DNA of 64,000 bases from Vreelandella piezotolerans (GTDB lineage Bacteria; Pseudomonadota; Gammaproteobacteria; Pseudomonadales; Halomonadaceae), in assembly GCF_012427705.1 (NCBI RefSeq), contig NZ_CP048602.1, positions 1,860,001-1,924,000 on the forward strand, in the 5' to 3' direction. The position numbers and the translations under genes are program-made. The notes beneath the pieces were generated by a model. The model ran no database searches. It was not told the DNA's origin and saw nothing but the letters and a program-made list of their open reading frames with translations. Shown piece by piece: positions 37,954 through 47,259 of this stretch (position 1 is the stretch's first letter; the number at the start of each line of letters is the position of its first letter).

Positions 37954-39473
37954 GACGGCTTCTCGTCTTCGGTGATGGGTTTGAAACGGCGCAACTCCAG
38001 CAGGCGATAGCCGGTGTAATTACCCAGCAGCAAAATGAATGCCATCAAGATGAGCTGCACGCCCAGGAAGTTGAACGTAATATGGCGCACCCACGGGTTG
38101 TTCATGGCCAGGAAAGCCAACACGGCGGTCAGCAGGCTACCACCGCCCTGGATTAGTACCTGCTTGGGGCCTTCCTCCTCCCAAAGGATCGACATCCGCT
38201 CGATGGTCCACGCTAGGATGATCATCGGGAAGAACGTGACCGTCAATCCGGCACTCAAACCCATACGGTAGGCCAGCACAGTGAAGATCGAGATGATCGC
38301 GATGACCGTAATGATGACCGCCGACACCCTCGCCACCAACAGCAAATTCAAGTAAGAAAGGTAGTTACGGATGATCAAGCCAACGGCGACGATCAGCAAG
38401 AACCCAATCAAACCGGTCAGTAGCGTCGTTTGAATGAAGGCCAGCGCAATCAGTACCGGCATGAACGTGCCCGATGTCTTTACGCCCACCAGCACACGTA
38501 GGAACACCACGACCAGCGCGCCAATCGGTATCAAAAGGATCGTTTGGAACAGCGCTTGCTCTTCTAATGGTAGGCTGTGAATCGAGAAATTCAGCAGCGT
38601 ATCGTCCGAGTAGTGGTTACGGACCGCCGCGGATGCTGGCTGATAATGGGTCAACATCGAGAACGATACGCGAGAGTTAGTGCCACCTTGCACTTCGAGT
38701 ACGGCACGACCACCGGTTTCCCACAGCAGCAGGTTATCAGGCTGTCCCTGCTCGCCAGTGGCAGGGTTGAACAGCGCCCACTCTTCGGCGGTTTGGTCGA
38801 ACACTTGAATCCAACTACTCAGCGTTTGGCGGCGGCGACCGTCCTCGAGGAGCAAACCGCTGACTTCTCTTGCCTGCACGCCTGCCTGATTCAAAAGGCG
38901 AACGATCAGCGCGGAAGGCTGCATCTGAGTTAGCAGCAAGCGGGCGTTTTCACCTTGTCGCTCGCCATTGATATCCAAGATAAGTTCACGAGCGAACGTG
39001 GCGTTATTGGCGCTACGCCCCCAGGCGCGCTCGATTAGCTGGTTGGCCGCCGTGTCGTAGGGGCTTTCCCAGGGAGTGACGGCTGGAATGCCGGGCGGCG
39101 TTTGTACGGGCGCACGCGAATCAGGGGATACCAGCATCTGCACGGAGTAATAAAGTTGCTGGCTGCCTGCTGCCTCACGGATGGTCCACTGGGCTTGCCG
39201 ACCCAGCTCATCCGCCTGATAGGCAAGCCCATAACCGGATGAGGCGGTGTTTTCAGTCAGTACGCGAAACCCGGCCTGGTGAGATGGCAACGCCAAATCG
39301 ACCTGCACTGGACCATTTTGTGCGTTGAAGTTAATGACTGCTTCAATTTCCCACACTTGGCGCTGTTCTCCTGGAAACCAGGGAATCTCGAACTGTAAAT
39401 GGCGATGCACGCTGGCGACGATCCCGACCAGCAGTAGTAACCCAACGATAAAATAAAACGGCAACCGGGACAT
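37950..39473 (-). CDS. Inactive transglutaminase fused to 7TM domain
   Basis: A 507-residue inner-membrane protein: one N-terminal helix (about 7-22), a periplasmic domain of about 220 residues related to transglutaminase-like proteins but lacking the Cys-His-Asp triad, then seven helices from about residue 310 to 490. The 7TM part starts LFQTILLIPIGALVVVFLRV and includes a GVKTSGTFMPVLIALAFIQT loop. Such proteins are thought to present or sense a periplasmic peptide-like ligand. It is the middle gene between the retropepsin-like lipoprotein and the ATP-grasp ligase. Confidence 0.85.
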   Translation of the reverse strand: MSRLPFYFIVGLLLLVGIVASVHRHLQFEIPWFPGEQRQVWEIEAVINFNAQNGPVQVDLALPSHQAGFRVLTENTASSGYGLAYQADELGRQAQWTIREAAGSQQLYYSVQMLVSPDSRAPVQTPPGIPAVTPWESPYDTAANQLIERAWGRSANNATFARELILDINGERQGENARLLLTQMQPSALIVRLLNQAGVQAREVSGLLLEDGRRRQTLSSWIQVFDQTAEEWALFNPATGEQGQPDNLLLWETGGRAVLEVQGGTNSRVSFSMLTHYQPASAAVRNHYSDDTLLNFSIHSLPLEEQALFQTILLIPIGALVVVFLRVLVGVKTSGTFMPVLIALAFIQTTLLTGLIGFLLIVAVGLIIRNYLSYLNLLLVARVSAVIITVIAIISIFTVLAYRMGLSAGLTVTFFPMIILAWTIERMSILWEEEGPKQVLIQGGGSLLTAVLAFLAMNNPWVRHITFNFLGVQLILMAFILLLGNYTGYRLLELRRFKPITEDEKPS

Positions 39474-39511
39474 GGTGATTCCTTTCAGCGTAAAGCGGCA
39501 GGGGAGTGGTA

Positions 39512-40348
39512 TTACTCTTCGGTATCGTCTTGATCGGCCGCTTCATCGTCAGCCGCTTCTTCAGAGGGCTCACCACCTGGAAATTCCGGGCGGTCATGCA
39601 GATACGTTTCGGCCACATCGATCGTGGCAATATCCATCATGAAGCGACGACCCAGTAGCACCGGGTAATCCAAATGCGTACGGTCGTTCAAGGTGAATTC
39701 GACATTTTCGCGGATGGGGCCCAATGTCATGAGTAGAGAAATGACAGGACGGGACTCTTCGCCAGAAGCCTGCACGATTTTGACGCGTCGCTCGATAGGC
39801 GCCTCGATCCACTCATCGCGCACTTGATCGACGACGACGTCGTCATCATTGAGCGCTAACTTGAAACGCACCCAGTCTTCACCGTCACGCTCAAAACGCG
39901 TGATGTCAGCGGCAGACAGGGAAGACGTGTTGGCCCCTGAGTCCACCCGAGCCTTCAGATAAGTACCAATGCTGGGTAATCCCACCCATTCGCTGCGTCC
40001 CAGCAGCGTTTTGTTGTCTGCAGGCTCTGTGACACTGCACTCTTCACGTATGATGACGGGCTCTTCACCGCGTGCTTCCAAGCTCGCAATATCTTGGCGC
40101 ATTAGCCGCAACAAGCTGCCTACCTCGCGAACGTCGGCCGTTAGCACCTGCTGCTGACTACTTTGCTGTTCATGCAATTGCGTCGTCGCTTCACAACGTT
40201 GTGAAAGGGACGCTTCAAGTTCAAGGATGCGGTTATTGAACGAGGCCTCGCTCAACGGCGGCGGTTCATTCGACTCTGGCTGTGTCACTGCGCAGCCTGC
40301 AAACGACATTGACAAACCGGCCATTAGCCATAAAACACCTGAGCGCAT
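39512..40348 (-). CDS. Retropepsin-like lipoprotein (RimB-related 'ATP-dependent Zn protease' family)
   Basis: A 278-residue lipoprotein: signal peptide with lipobox SFAGC (Cys19), a heptad-like linker (about 35-95), then a single retropepsin-fold domain with the aspartic-protease motif VDSGANTSSLSA (Asp136-Ser-Gly-Ala) and LLGRRFMMDIATIDV near the end. The family label 'ATP-dependent zinc protease' is historical; the DSGA motif indicates an aspartyl protease acting as a dimer. The tail is very acidic. ATG 40348 yields a proper lipoprotein; the frame's ATG at 40456 is upstream without support. First gene of the three-gene unit. Confidence 0.85.
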   Translation of the reverse strand: MRSGVLWLMAGLSMSFAGCAVTQPESNEPPPLSEASFNNRILELEASLSQRCEATTQLHEQQSSQQQVLTADVREVGSLLRLMRQDIASLEARGEEPVIIREECSVTEPADNKTLLGRSEWVGLPSIGTYLKARVDSGANTSSLSAADITRFERDGEDWVRFKLALNDDDVVVDQVRDEWIEAPIERRVKIVQASGEESRPVISLLMTLGPIRENVEFTLNDRTHLDYPVLLGRRFMMDIATIDVAETYLHDRPEFPGGEPSEEAADDEAADQDDTEE

Positions 40349-40580
40349 AACGAGGGATATCCTTGGACAGTAAGAGCACGAATGATAAGGAGAAGGCAGT
40401 CCGCTTGTCCAACATGGTAGCGGTTTTTCATCAGACCATTTCATCCGATTTAACATAATATATATTATGCGAACTGAGGATAACGTCTAGCATGGCAACG
40501 CGCTAACGGCATCTATTGAACCGCCATATTTTCTCCTACAATAACTATACACTTCGACATTGATATCAAGGATTTCCTCA

Positions 40581-41129
40581 ATGAAACTCTCACGAAAGCG
40601 CCTGCGTGCCTTCTTGCTCGTATCTAGTGTTGTGCTGCTTACTGGCTGTACCAGCGTCAACATCGAGGAGTATGCTGATACCGCCCCCCGCTTAGACATT
40701 GCGGAGTACTTTACGGGCCAAACTCGCGCTTGGGGAATGGTGCAAGACTACTCAGGTGAAGTACAGCGGCGTTTTACAGTCGATATCACGGGTACTTTCG
40801 AGGGCGACACGCTAACGCTAGATGAAGCCTTCGTATTTTCCGATGGTGAAACCGACCAGCGCGTTTGGGAATTCGAGCGTGTCGACGAGCACCGCTGGAT
40901 TGGTACCGCCAATGACGTCGAGGGCCAAGTCGATGCCCGGCAATATGGCCACGCGTTTCACATGCGCTACCCACTCGACATCGACGTGGGAGGACGTACG
41001 CTCAGTTTCACCATGGATGACTGGATGTACCTTCAGCCCGACGGGCGACTCATTAACCGCACCGCCATGCGCAAATTTGGCCTGACACTGGGAGAAATAA
41101 CGCTCGTATTCGAACAAGTCGACCGCTAG
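40581..41129 (+). CDS. DUF3833 lipoprotein
   Basis: A 182-residue lipoprotein (lipobox LLTGC, Cys23). The mature part is a beta-rich DUF3833 domain: LDIAEYFTGQTRAWGMVQDY, then FEGDTLTLDEAFVFSDGETD and a late MDDWMYLQPDGRLINRTAMR. Function is unknown; homologues are widespread in gammaproteobacteria and some lie near lipid-modifying genes. CAAGGAT precedes ATG 40581. It converges on ectC, and both share the perfect terminator hairpin at 41142. Confidence 0.85.
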   Translation: MKLSRKRLRAFLLVSSVVLLTGCTSVNIEEYADTAPRLDIAEYFTGQTRAWGMVQDYSGEVQRRFTVDITGTFEGDTLTLDEAFVFSDGETDQRVWEFERVDEHRWIGTANDVEGQVDARQYGHAFHMRYPLDIDVGGRTLSFTMDDWMYLQPDGRLINRTAMRKFGLTLGEITLVFEQVDR

Positions 41130-41141
41130 GCAGCCATTAAA

Positions 41142-41172
41142 AAAGCAGCTTGGCGGCACGCCAAGCTGCTTT
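41142..41172. terminator. Bidirectional terminator between DUF3833 gene and ectC
   Basis: Perfect 14-bp stem AAAGCAGCTTGGCG / CGCCAAGCTGCTTT with a 3-nt loop. The plus-strand A-run before it gives a T-run on the minus strand, so it best terminates the ectABC transcript. Confidence 0.92.
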
Positions 41173-41196
41173 CACTAGCGACATCAAAGCAAGAGT

Positions 41197-41589
41197 TTAT
41201 TCATCAGCAGGCGCGTAAGAGCCATCTTCACGATGAACTTCGTTGCCAGTGATCGGCGGCGTGAAAACACAGGCCAGATGCATCGTCTTATGGGCACGCA
41301 GCAGGTGTTCATCGTGCTGATCCAGTATATAGATATCGCCTGGTTTGATGGGCCAAATTTTGCCATCCGCCAGGGTTTCTACCTCGCCTTCCCCTTCGAT
41401 GCAGTAAACGGACTCGTAATGATGCTTGTAGTGAATATGCGTCTCGGTGCCTTCGAAAATACGCGTGATGTGGAACGAGAAGTTTCCGCCATCGTTGGCC
41501 AGCACGAGACGGGTGCTATCCCAGTTGCCGTTTTCCGCGGTGACTAGGCGGTCCGTTTGACGAGCTTCTTCAATATTACGAACGATCAT
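41197..41589 (-). CDS. ectC: L-ectoine synthase
   Basis: A 130-residue cupin enzyme that cyclises N-gamma-acetyl-2,4-diaminobutyrate to ectoine. The cupin core includes [20 protein letters not shown] (about residues 46-65) with metal ligands Glu, Tyr and His, and [11 protein letters not shown] (about 89-99). Full length compared with Halomonas elongata. Third gene of ectABC, separated from ectB by 90 nt containing a 7-bp hairpin; no other ectoine genes such as ectD are adjacent. Confidence 0.97.
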   Translation of the reverse strand: MIVRNIEEARQTDRLVTAENGNWDSTRLVLANDGGNFSFHITRIFEGTETHIHYKHHYESVYCIEGEGEVETLADGKIWPIKPGDIYILDQHDEHLLRAHKTMHLACVFTPPITGNEVHREDGSYAPADE

Positions 41590-41608
41590 ATAACGTGCTC
41601 CGTTGCAT

Positions 41609-41628
41609 GGCAGCCCGTACAGGCTGCC
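41609..41628. repeat. Hairpin in the ectB-ectC intercistronic region
   Basis: GGCAGCC-N6-GGCTGCC, perfect 7-bp arms, 20 nt before the ectC start. There is no T-run, so it is not a terminator. It may stabilise ends or set the ectC level relative to ectAB. Confidence 0.5.
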
Positions 41629-41679
41629 CGTTCCTATTCAAGGACGTAATGGCGTTAGGACGGTTAGACTAACGCTCAA

Positions 41680-43035
<1,356 letters not shown>

Positions 43036-43614
43036 TCAAATATGGTTCGTCTGAAACGGCCCGATGCGGACGAGGTTTTCCGGGTCGTGCTCTCCACCTA
43101 ACTGCTCAGTGGAGAAGTATTCCCGGCTATTGAGGGGAGCCTGCCAGCGCGCTGCCAAGCGTCGAAACAGCCCCCAAGAAGCCTGGTTATCAGGTGTGAT
43201 GGTGGTTTCGAGGTGGTGGACATCATCCAGTTCGGGGCGCGACATGATGGCTTCTACCAAACGGCGTGCTAACCCCGTTCCACGCGCTTTCTCACCCACC
43301 GCTACTTGCCATAAGAAATAGGTATCTGGCGCGTTGTCTTTGACATAACCCGAAACGAATCCCACGACTTCGCCCTCTTCATTGGTGGCAACGGCGCAGG
43401 TATCTCGGAACTGGGTCGCCAGCAACAGGTACGCATAGGCTGAGTTCACGTCGAGCGGTGGACACGCTTTGATCAATTCGTAAATGCCCCAACCGTCGTC
43501 GGCATTAGGCTTACGAATAAACAGTGGCATTTCTGCATGGCCTACCACGGCGTCTGCAACGGTAGGTCGAGCCAGCTCGGCAGAGGGTGTAAACGGCTTG
43601 ATGGGCGTACTCAT
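43036..43614 (-). CDS. ectA: L-2,4-diaminobutyrate gamma-acetyltransferase
   Basis: A 192-residue GNAT enzyme for the second step of ectoine synthesis. Acetyl-CoA loop VAVGEKARGTGLARRLVEAI (about residues 104-123) and the substrate-side segments DDGWGIYELIKACPPLDVNS and TPDNQASWGLFRRLAARWQA are practically those of H. elongata EctA. First gene of the operon, behind a good sigma70-type promoter at 43647-43675. The N-terminal 30 residues are variable and Pro-rich. Confidence 0.97.
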   Translation of the reverse strand: MSTPIKPFTPSAELARPTVADAVVGHAEMPLFIRKPNADDGWGIYELIKACPPLDVNSAYAYLLLATQFRDTCAVATNEEGEVVGFVSGYVKDNAPDTYFLWQVAVGEKARGTGLARRLVEAIMSRPELDDVHHLETTITPDNQASWGLFRRLAARWQAPLNSREYFSTEQLGGEHDPENLVRIGPFQTNHI

Positions 43615-43646
43615 GGTTATGCTTCGCTGTAGCGAATTTGAGTTTC

Positions 43647-43675
43647 ATTATAACAGCTGATTATGAGCAATTCAA
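43647..43675 (-). promoter_or_regulatory. Promoter of ectABC
   Basis: On the minus strand TTGAAT (43670-43675) and TATAAT (43647-43652) are separated by exactly 17 nt, a near-consensus sigma70 promoter starting transcription about 25 nt before ectA. Osmotic control of ect promoters in Halomonas is known; the AT-rich DNA just upstream could carry a second, stress-type promoter but I cannot assign one. Confidence 0.75.
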
Positions 43676-43796
43676 AAGCCATATTATTCATCTCCCTACT
43701 TTCCATAAATTGTGGTTATCAAACAGGCCGACTCCCACGCCTGCTCTTGGCGAGATCACTCAATGAGTTTAGATCAGGCTGACCGCTACGCGAGAC

Positions 43797-43822
43797 AAAA
43801 AAGGCGAGCCGATGCTCGCCTT
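43797..43822 (-). terminator. Terminator of gor
   Basis: Stem AAGGCGAGC / GCTCGCCTT with a 4-nt loop; the plus-strand A-run 43797-43802 is a T-run on the minus strand. It separates gor from the ect promoter, so ectABC is not read through from gor. Confidence 0.88.
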
Positions 43823-43840
43823 GCATAAGCAAAAGGCCGT

Positions 43841-45223
43841 TCAATAACGGGAGGGAGTGCGCATGGTCACGAACTCCTCTGCTCCGGTGGGATGGATGCC
43901 AACGGTAAGGTCAAAATCTTCTTTGGTCAGCCCAGCGCGTACCGCGATGGCGATACCTTGAATCAATTCACCGGCCTCCTCGCCCACCATATGGGCACCT
44001 ACGACTACGTCGCTGGCGTCATCGACGATAAGTTTCATCAGCATGCGTTCCTGACTTCCGGAAAGCGTATGCTTCATGGCTCTAAAATCGGTACGGTAGA
44101 CGCGGATTTTATCGAATTTTTCCCTTGCAGCCTCTTCCGAAAGTCCCACCGTGCCAATGTTAGGATGGCAAAAAACGGCGGTGGGGATGGTGTCGTAATT
44201 CAACGGCCTTGGCGCTTTTTGGTGGAAGTGAATGTCTACTAATTGCATGGCTTCTGCCAGCGCTACCGGCGTCAATTCAGGCCCCTCGATCAGATCTCCC
44301 AAGGCGAGAATCGAAGGCACCGTGGTTTCATAACGCTCATTGACCGGCAGTTTGCCATCACCATTTAATGCGATACCCAACGACTCGACGCCCAGACCGG
44401 TCACGTTGGCTTGGCGGCCAGTGGCCGCCAAAACGGCATCTACTTCCAGCGTTTCACCCGTGGTGAGTGCCACTTGCAGCGCGCCGTTCGACTGTTCGAT
44501 ACGAGCAATGTTGGCAGCAAAATGTAATTTCACACCTTTCTTAGCCATCTCGTCTCGGGTGAATTCTCGTACTTCCTGATCGAAGCCTTTCAAAAAAAGA
44601 TCGCCTCGATAAATCAGGTGCGTCTCACTACCTAAACCGTTAAAAATGCTCGCAAACTCAACGGCGATATAGCCGCCCCCCAGCACCAAAAAACGCTCGG
44701 GGAAGGTTTCCAGGTCGAATATCTGGTTGGAGGTCAAGGCAAGGTCGCTGCCAGGGAACTCAGGCACCCAAGGCCAGCCGCCGGTGGCCAGCAAAATCTT
44801 GTCGGCACTGATGCTGACGTCGCCCTCGGCATTGGACAAAGTAACCGTATGCGGATCGGTCACCCGGGCGCGCGCGTTGAAGAGCGTCACCCCTGCTCCC
44901 TCCAACATGCGCTGATAGATACCGTTGAGTCGTTTGATCTCGCTGGTTTTGTTGTCTCTCAGAGTCGGCCAATCAAAGGTTGCAGGGGATGGCAGCTGCC
45001 AGCCAAACCCCGCTGCGTCATCAAAACTGTCATGAAAGTGTGCCGCATATGAATAGAGCTTCTTGGGCACGCAGCCCACGTTCACACAGGTGCCTCCTAA
45101 GTAACGATCTTCTGCAATCGCCACGCGAGCTCCAGCCGCCGCCGCCATACGTGCCGCGCGAACGCCGCCGGAGCCTGCGCCAATCACGAATAAATCGAAG
45201 TCATATGCAGCCTCTGCTGACAT
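43841..45223 (-). CDS. gor: Glutathione-disulfide reductase
   Basis: A 460-residue FAD flavoprotein reducing GSSG with NADPH. FAD motif VIGAGSGG (about 13-20), redox pair Cys46/Cys51 in GGTCVNVGCVPKK, NAD(P)-binding LVLGGGYIAVEFASIFNGLG (about 179-198), and the C-terminal HPTGAEE catalytic His444-Glu449. Length and FVTMRTPSRY end fit the bacterial Gor group. The gene ends at a strong terminator and is divergent from the carbonic anhydrase gene. Confidence 0.95.
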   Translation of the reverse strand: MSAEAAYDFDLFVIGAGSGGVRAARMAAAAGARVAIAEDRYLGGTCVNVGCVPKKLYSYAAHFHDSFDDAAGFGWQLPSPATFDWPTLRDNKTSEIKRLNGIYQRMLEGAGVTLFNARARVTDPHTVTLSNAEGDVSISADKILLATGGWPWVPEFPGSDLALTSNQIFDLETFPERFLVLGGGYIAVEFASIFNGLGSETHLIYRGDLFLKGFDQEVREFTRDEMAKKGVKLHFAANIARIEQSNGALQVALTTGETLEVDAVLAATGRQANVTGLGVESLGIALNGDGKLPVNERYETTVPSILALGDLIEGPELTPVALAEAMQLVDIHFHQKAPRPLNYDTIPTAVFCHPNIGTVGLSEEAAREKFDKIRVYRTDFRAMKHTLSGSQERMLMKLIVDDASDVVVGAHMVGEEAGELIQGIAIAVRAGLTKEDFDLTVGIHPTGAEEFVTMRTPSRY

Positions 45224-45316
45224 GGTTATCTCCTGTCCTCTGCCGAACTTACCACGGTTGGGTAAGAGCTAATAAGATTGACCTTGCGGGCAAGGGAGGT
45301 TAAAAACGCCTTCCTT

Positions 45317-45344
45317 AGTTTGTTAACAACAGTTTGTTAACAAC
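45317..45344. repeat. Tandem 14-bp repeat in the gor-can gap
   Basis: Two exact adjacent copies of AGTTTGTTAACAAC, each containing the palindrome TTGTTAACAA. It lies 50 nt before the carbonic anhydrase start, between divergent genes, and looks like a paired operator. Confidence 0.6.
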
Positions 45345-45393
45345 GCCGTTGGCCCCCGAATAAACTCAACTAACAATGCCGCCTGGAGATTGG

Positions 45394-46041
45394 ATGCCTC
45401 ATCGAATTGCAACGCTGCTAGAGAACAACCGCACATGGGCTGAGCGCATGCGCAAAGAGGATCCGGACTTTTTCAAACGGTTGGAGAACCAACAATCCCC
45501 AGACTATTTATGGATCGGCTGCTCGGATAGTCGCGTACCGGCCAACCAGATCATTGCTCTGCCGCCTGGCGAAGTGTTCGTTCACCGTAACGTCGCCAAC
45601 CTGCTTCACCATACCGATATGAACGCGCTCTCGGTGGTCCAGTACGCAGTCGATGTGCTCAACGTGCGCCATATCATGATCGTGGGCCACTACGGGTGTG
45701 GCGGCATCAAAGCAGCCGTGACCGGCGGAGAATGCGGGGTGGTGGACTACTGGCTACACTCGGTCCGCGAACAGTACACACGCCATCGTGATACCCTGGA
45801 GCATCTGCCGTTAGAGGAGCAGATCGACCGCATGTGTGAGCTAAACGTCAACGCCCAGGTCAGTAGCCTATGCCGGACGAAAATCTTGCAGCGAGCTTGG
45901 CAACGCGGCCAGTCGATCTCGGTACACGGCTGGGTATACGGCTTGAGCGACGGCCGCGTCAAAGACTTGAACTGTACGGTCAGTGGCCTCGATCAAGTCG
46001 AAACGCTGTATCGCATCGACCGTGTTCAGCCTAGCGACTGA
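45394..46041 (+). CDS. can: Beta-class carbonic anhydrase
   Basis: A 215-residue zinc enzyme. Ligands and active-site residues align with E. coli Can: Cys43 and Asp45 in IGCSDSRVPA, His99 and Cys102 in VGHYGCGG. It interconverts CO2 and bicarbonate in the cytoplasm. ATG 45394 has CTGGAGA upstream, and an ATG at 45376 would add six residues. With DabAB at the other end of the window it forms part of the cell's inorganic-carbon handling. Confidence 0.95.
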   Translation: MPHRIATLLENNRTWAERMRKEDPDFFKRLENQQSPDYLWIGCSDSRVPANQIIALPPGEVFVHRNVANLLHHTDMNALSVVQYAVDVLNVRHIMIVGHYGCGGIKAAVTGGECGVVDYWLHSVREQYTRHRDTLEHLPLEEQIDRMCELNVNAQVSSLCRTKILQRAWQRGQSISVHGWVYGLSDGRVKDLNCTVSGLDQVETLYRIDRVQPSD

Positions 46042-46101
46042 TGGCGATTTTCCTCTCGGTCCCTAATGCAACAGCTCCACCATCGCCACGATCCGTTGCC
46101 G

Positions 46102-46620
46102 TCAGTCGTAGCGGTAAGCTCGGTGGCAGCTACGACAGCTCAGTCCAACATCGGAAAACGCGCGCGTCGCTGCTCGGTAATCTTCCCGTTCTGCCGCTTC
46201 TACCAAAACGCTCACTTTCTCTTCCAGGTCGGTGAACCCGGCAGCAAAATCTTCCCACTCTTCCCAGATGTCTGGCTTGGCGTCAGAGCCACGTCCATCG
46301 GTTCCTGCAATAAAGGCTGGCAAAAAATGGGCTTGGGTCGCTTTCTCTTGCAACTCTGCCAGTCGCGGGGCTGCTCCACGAGCATCCTGATTGTTGACCA
46401 AGTCGAAGCGAAGCTGCCGGAGCAGACGCTCCAGGTCTTTGAGTTCGTCTTGGCGCCAAATGACCGCCTCACGTTCGCTCGCAAACGGCGTATCTTCTGC
46501 CGTCTGCGGCATTGCAGGGAGAGACTGCTCAGCCTTTGCACTCATGGCAAAAAGCCCTAGTAGCGTCATGACGCATGCCCACTGGGGGGCTCTTCGCCCC
46601 CTTGAAGATCGATGCTGCAT
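46102..46620 (-). CDS. Class II cytochrome c (c'-like)
   Basis: A 172-residue exported haem protein: twin-region positive N-terminus, hydrophobic core, and cleavage near SAKA-EQ (about residue 30). The mature four-helix-bundle sequence ends with the haem motif CRSCH (Cys162, Cys165, His166) close to the C-terminus, the layout of cytochrome c'/c556. Such proteins bind NO or act as periplasmic electron carriers. It is convergent with can and lies just downstream of msrA in the same orientation. Confidence 0.83.
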   Translation of the reverse strand: MQHRSSRGRRAPQWACVMTLLGLFAMSAKAEQSLPAMPQTAEDTPFASEREAVIWRQDELKDLERLLRQLRFDLVNNQDARGAAPRLAELQEKATQAHFLPAFIAGTDGRGSDAKPDIWEEWEDFAAGFTDLEEKVSVLVEAAEREDYRAATRAFSDVGLSCRSCHRAYRYD

Positions 46621-46631
46621 AATGATGTCCT

Positions 46632-47249
46632 TTACCCTATGGCGCAGGTGACGCCTGTGCCTTTCAAGCCGCAGTATCCCCCCGGATTTTTATCGAGGTA
46701 CTGCTGATGATACGCCTCGGCATAATAGAAAACGTCCAGCGGTCTGATTTCTGTGGTGATAGTGCCTTTACCGGCTTGTGTAAGGGCCTGCTGAAAGGCT
46801 TCGGCACTCTGCCGAGCGACCGCCAGCTGCGCGTCCGTGGTGGTAAAGATGGCTGAACGGTACTGGCTGCCGATATCGTTACCCTGGCGATTACCTTGCG
46901 TTGGGTCGTGCTGCTCCCAGAAAATTTGCAGCAGAGTCTCTAGAGGGACCTGTTTGGGATCAAAAATGACCCGGACGACTTCGGTGTGGCCGGTCAGGCC
47001 AGTGCAGGTTTCTTTGTAGGTCGGGTTGGGCGTCGTGCCACCGGCATAGCCAGCCGCCGTGACATATACCCCCGGCTGCTGCCAAAAAAGGCGCTCAACT
47101 CCCCAAAAGCAACCCATACCGAACACGATCTCTTCATGTCCTTCCGGATAAGGAGGATGGATCGAGTGTCCGGTAATGGTATGAAGGTCGCTTGTCTCGA
47201 TAGGTGTGTGGCGCCCTTCTGGTGCGCTTTTTTTCGTCAATAGCGTCAT
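46632..47249 (-). CDS. msrA: Peptide methionine (S)-sulfoxide reductase
   Basis: A 205-residue MsrA repairing methionine-S-sulfoxide. Catalytic Cys47 in [14 protein letters not shown]; substrate-site segments [18 protein letters not shown] and [20 protein letters not shown], with the resolving Cys in the last. The N-terminal 35 residues extend the usual domain. Downstream of tamB with a 10-nt gap, so possibly part of the same transcript. Confidence 0.93.
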   Translation of the reverse strand: MTLLTKKSAPEGRHTPIETSDLHTITGHSIHPPYPEGHEEIVFGMGCFWGVERLFWQQPGVYVTAAGYAGGTTPNPTYKETCTGLTGHTEVVRVIFDPKQVPLETLLQIFWEQHDPTQGNRQGNDIGSQYRSAIFTTTDAQLAVARQSAEAFQQALTQAGKGTITTEIRPLDVFYYAEAYHQQYLDKNPGGYCGLKGTGVTCAIG

Positions 47250-47259
47250 AACACCCTCT

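Noticed and set aside
41590..41679. Sigma54 promoter upstream of ectC
   Set aside because: No GG-N10-GC element with the usual TGGCAC/TTGC context was found.
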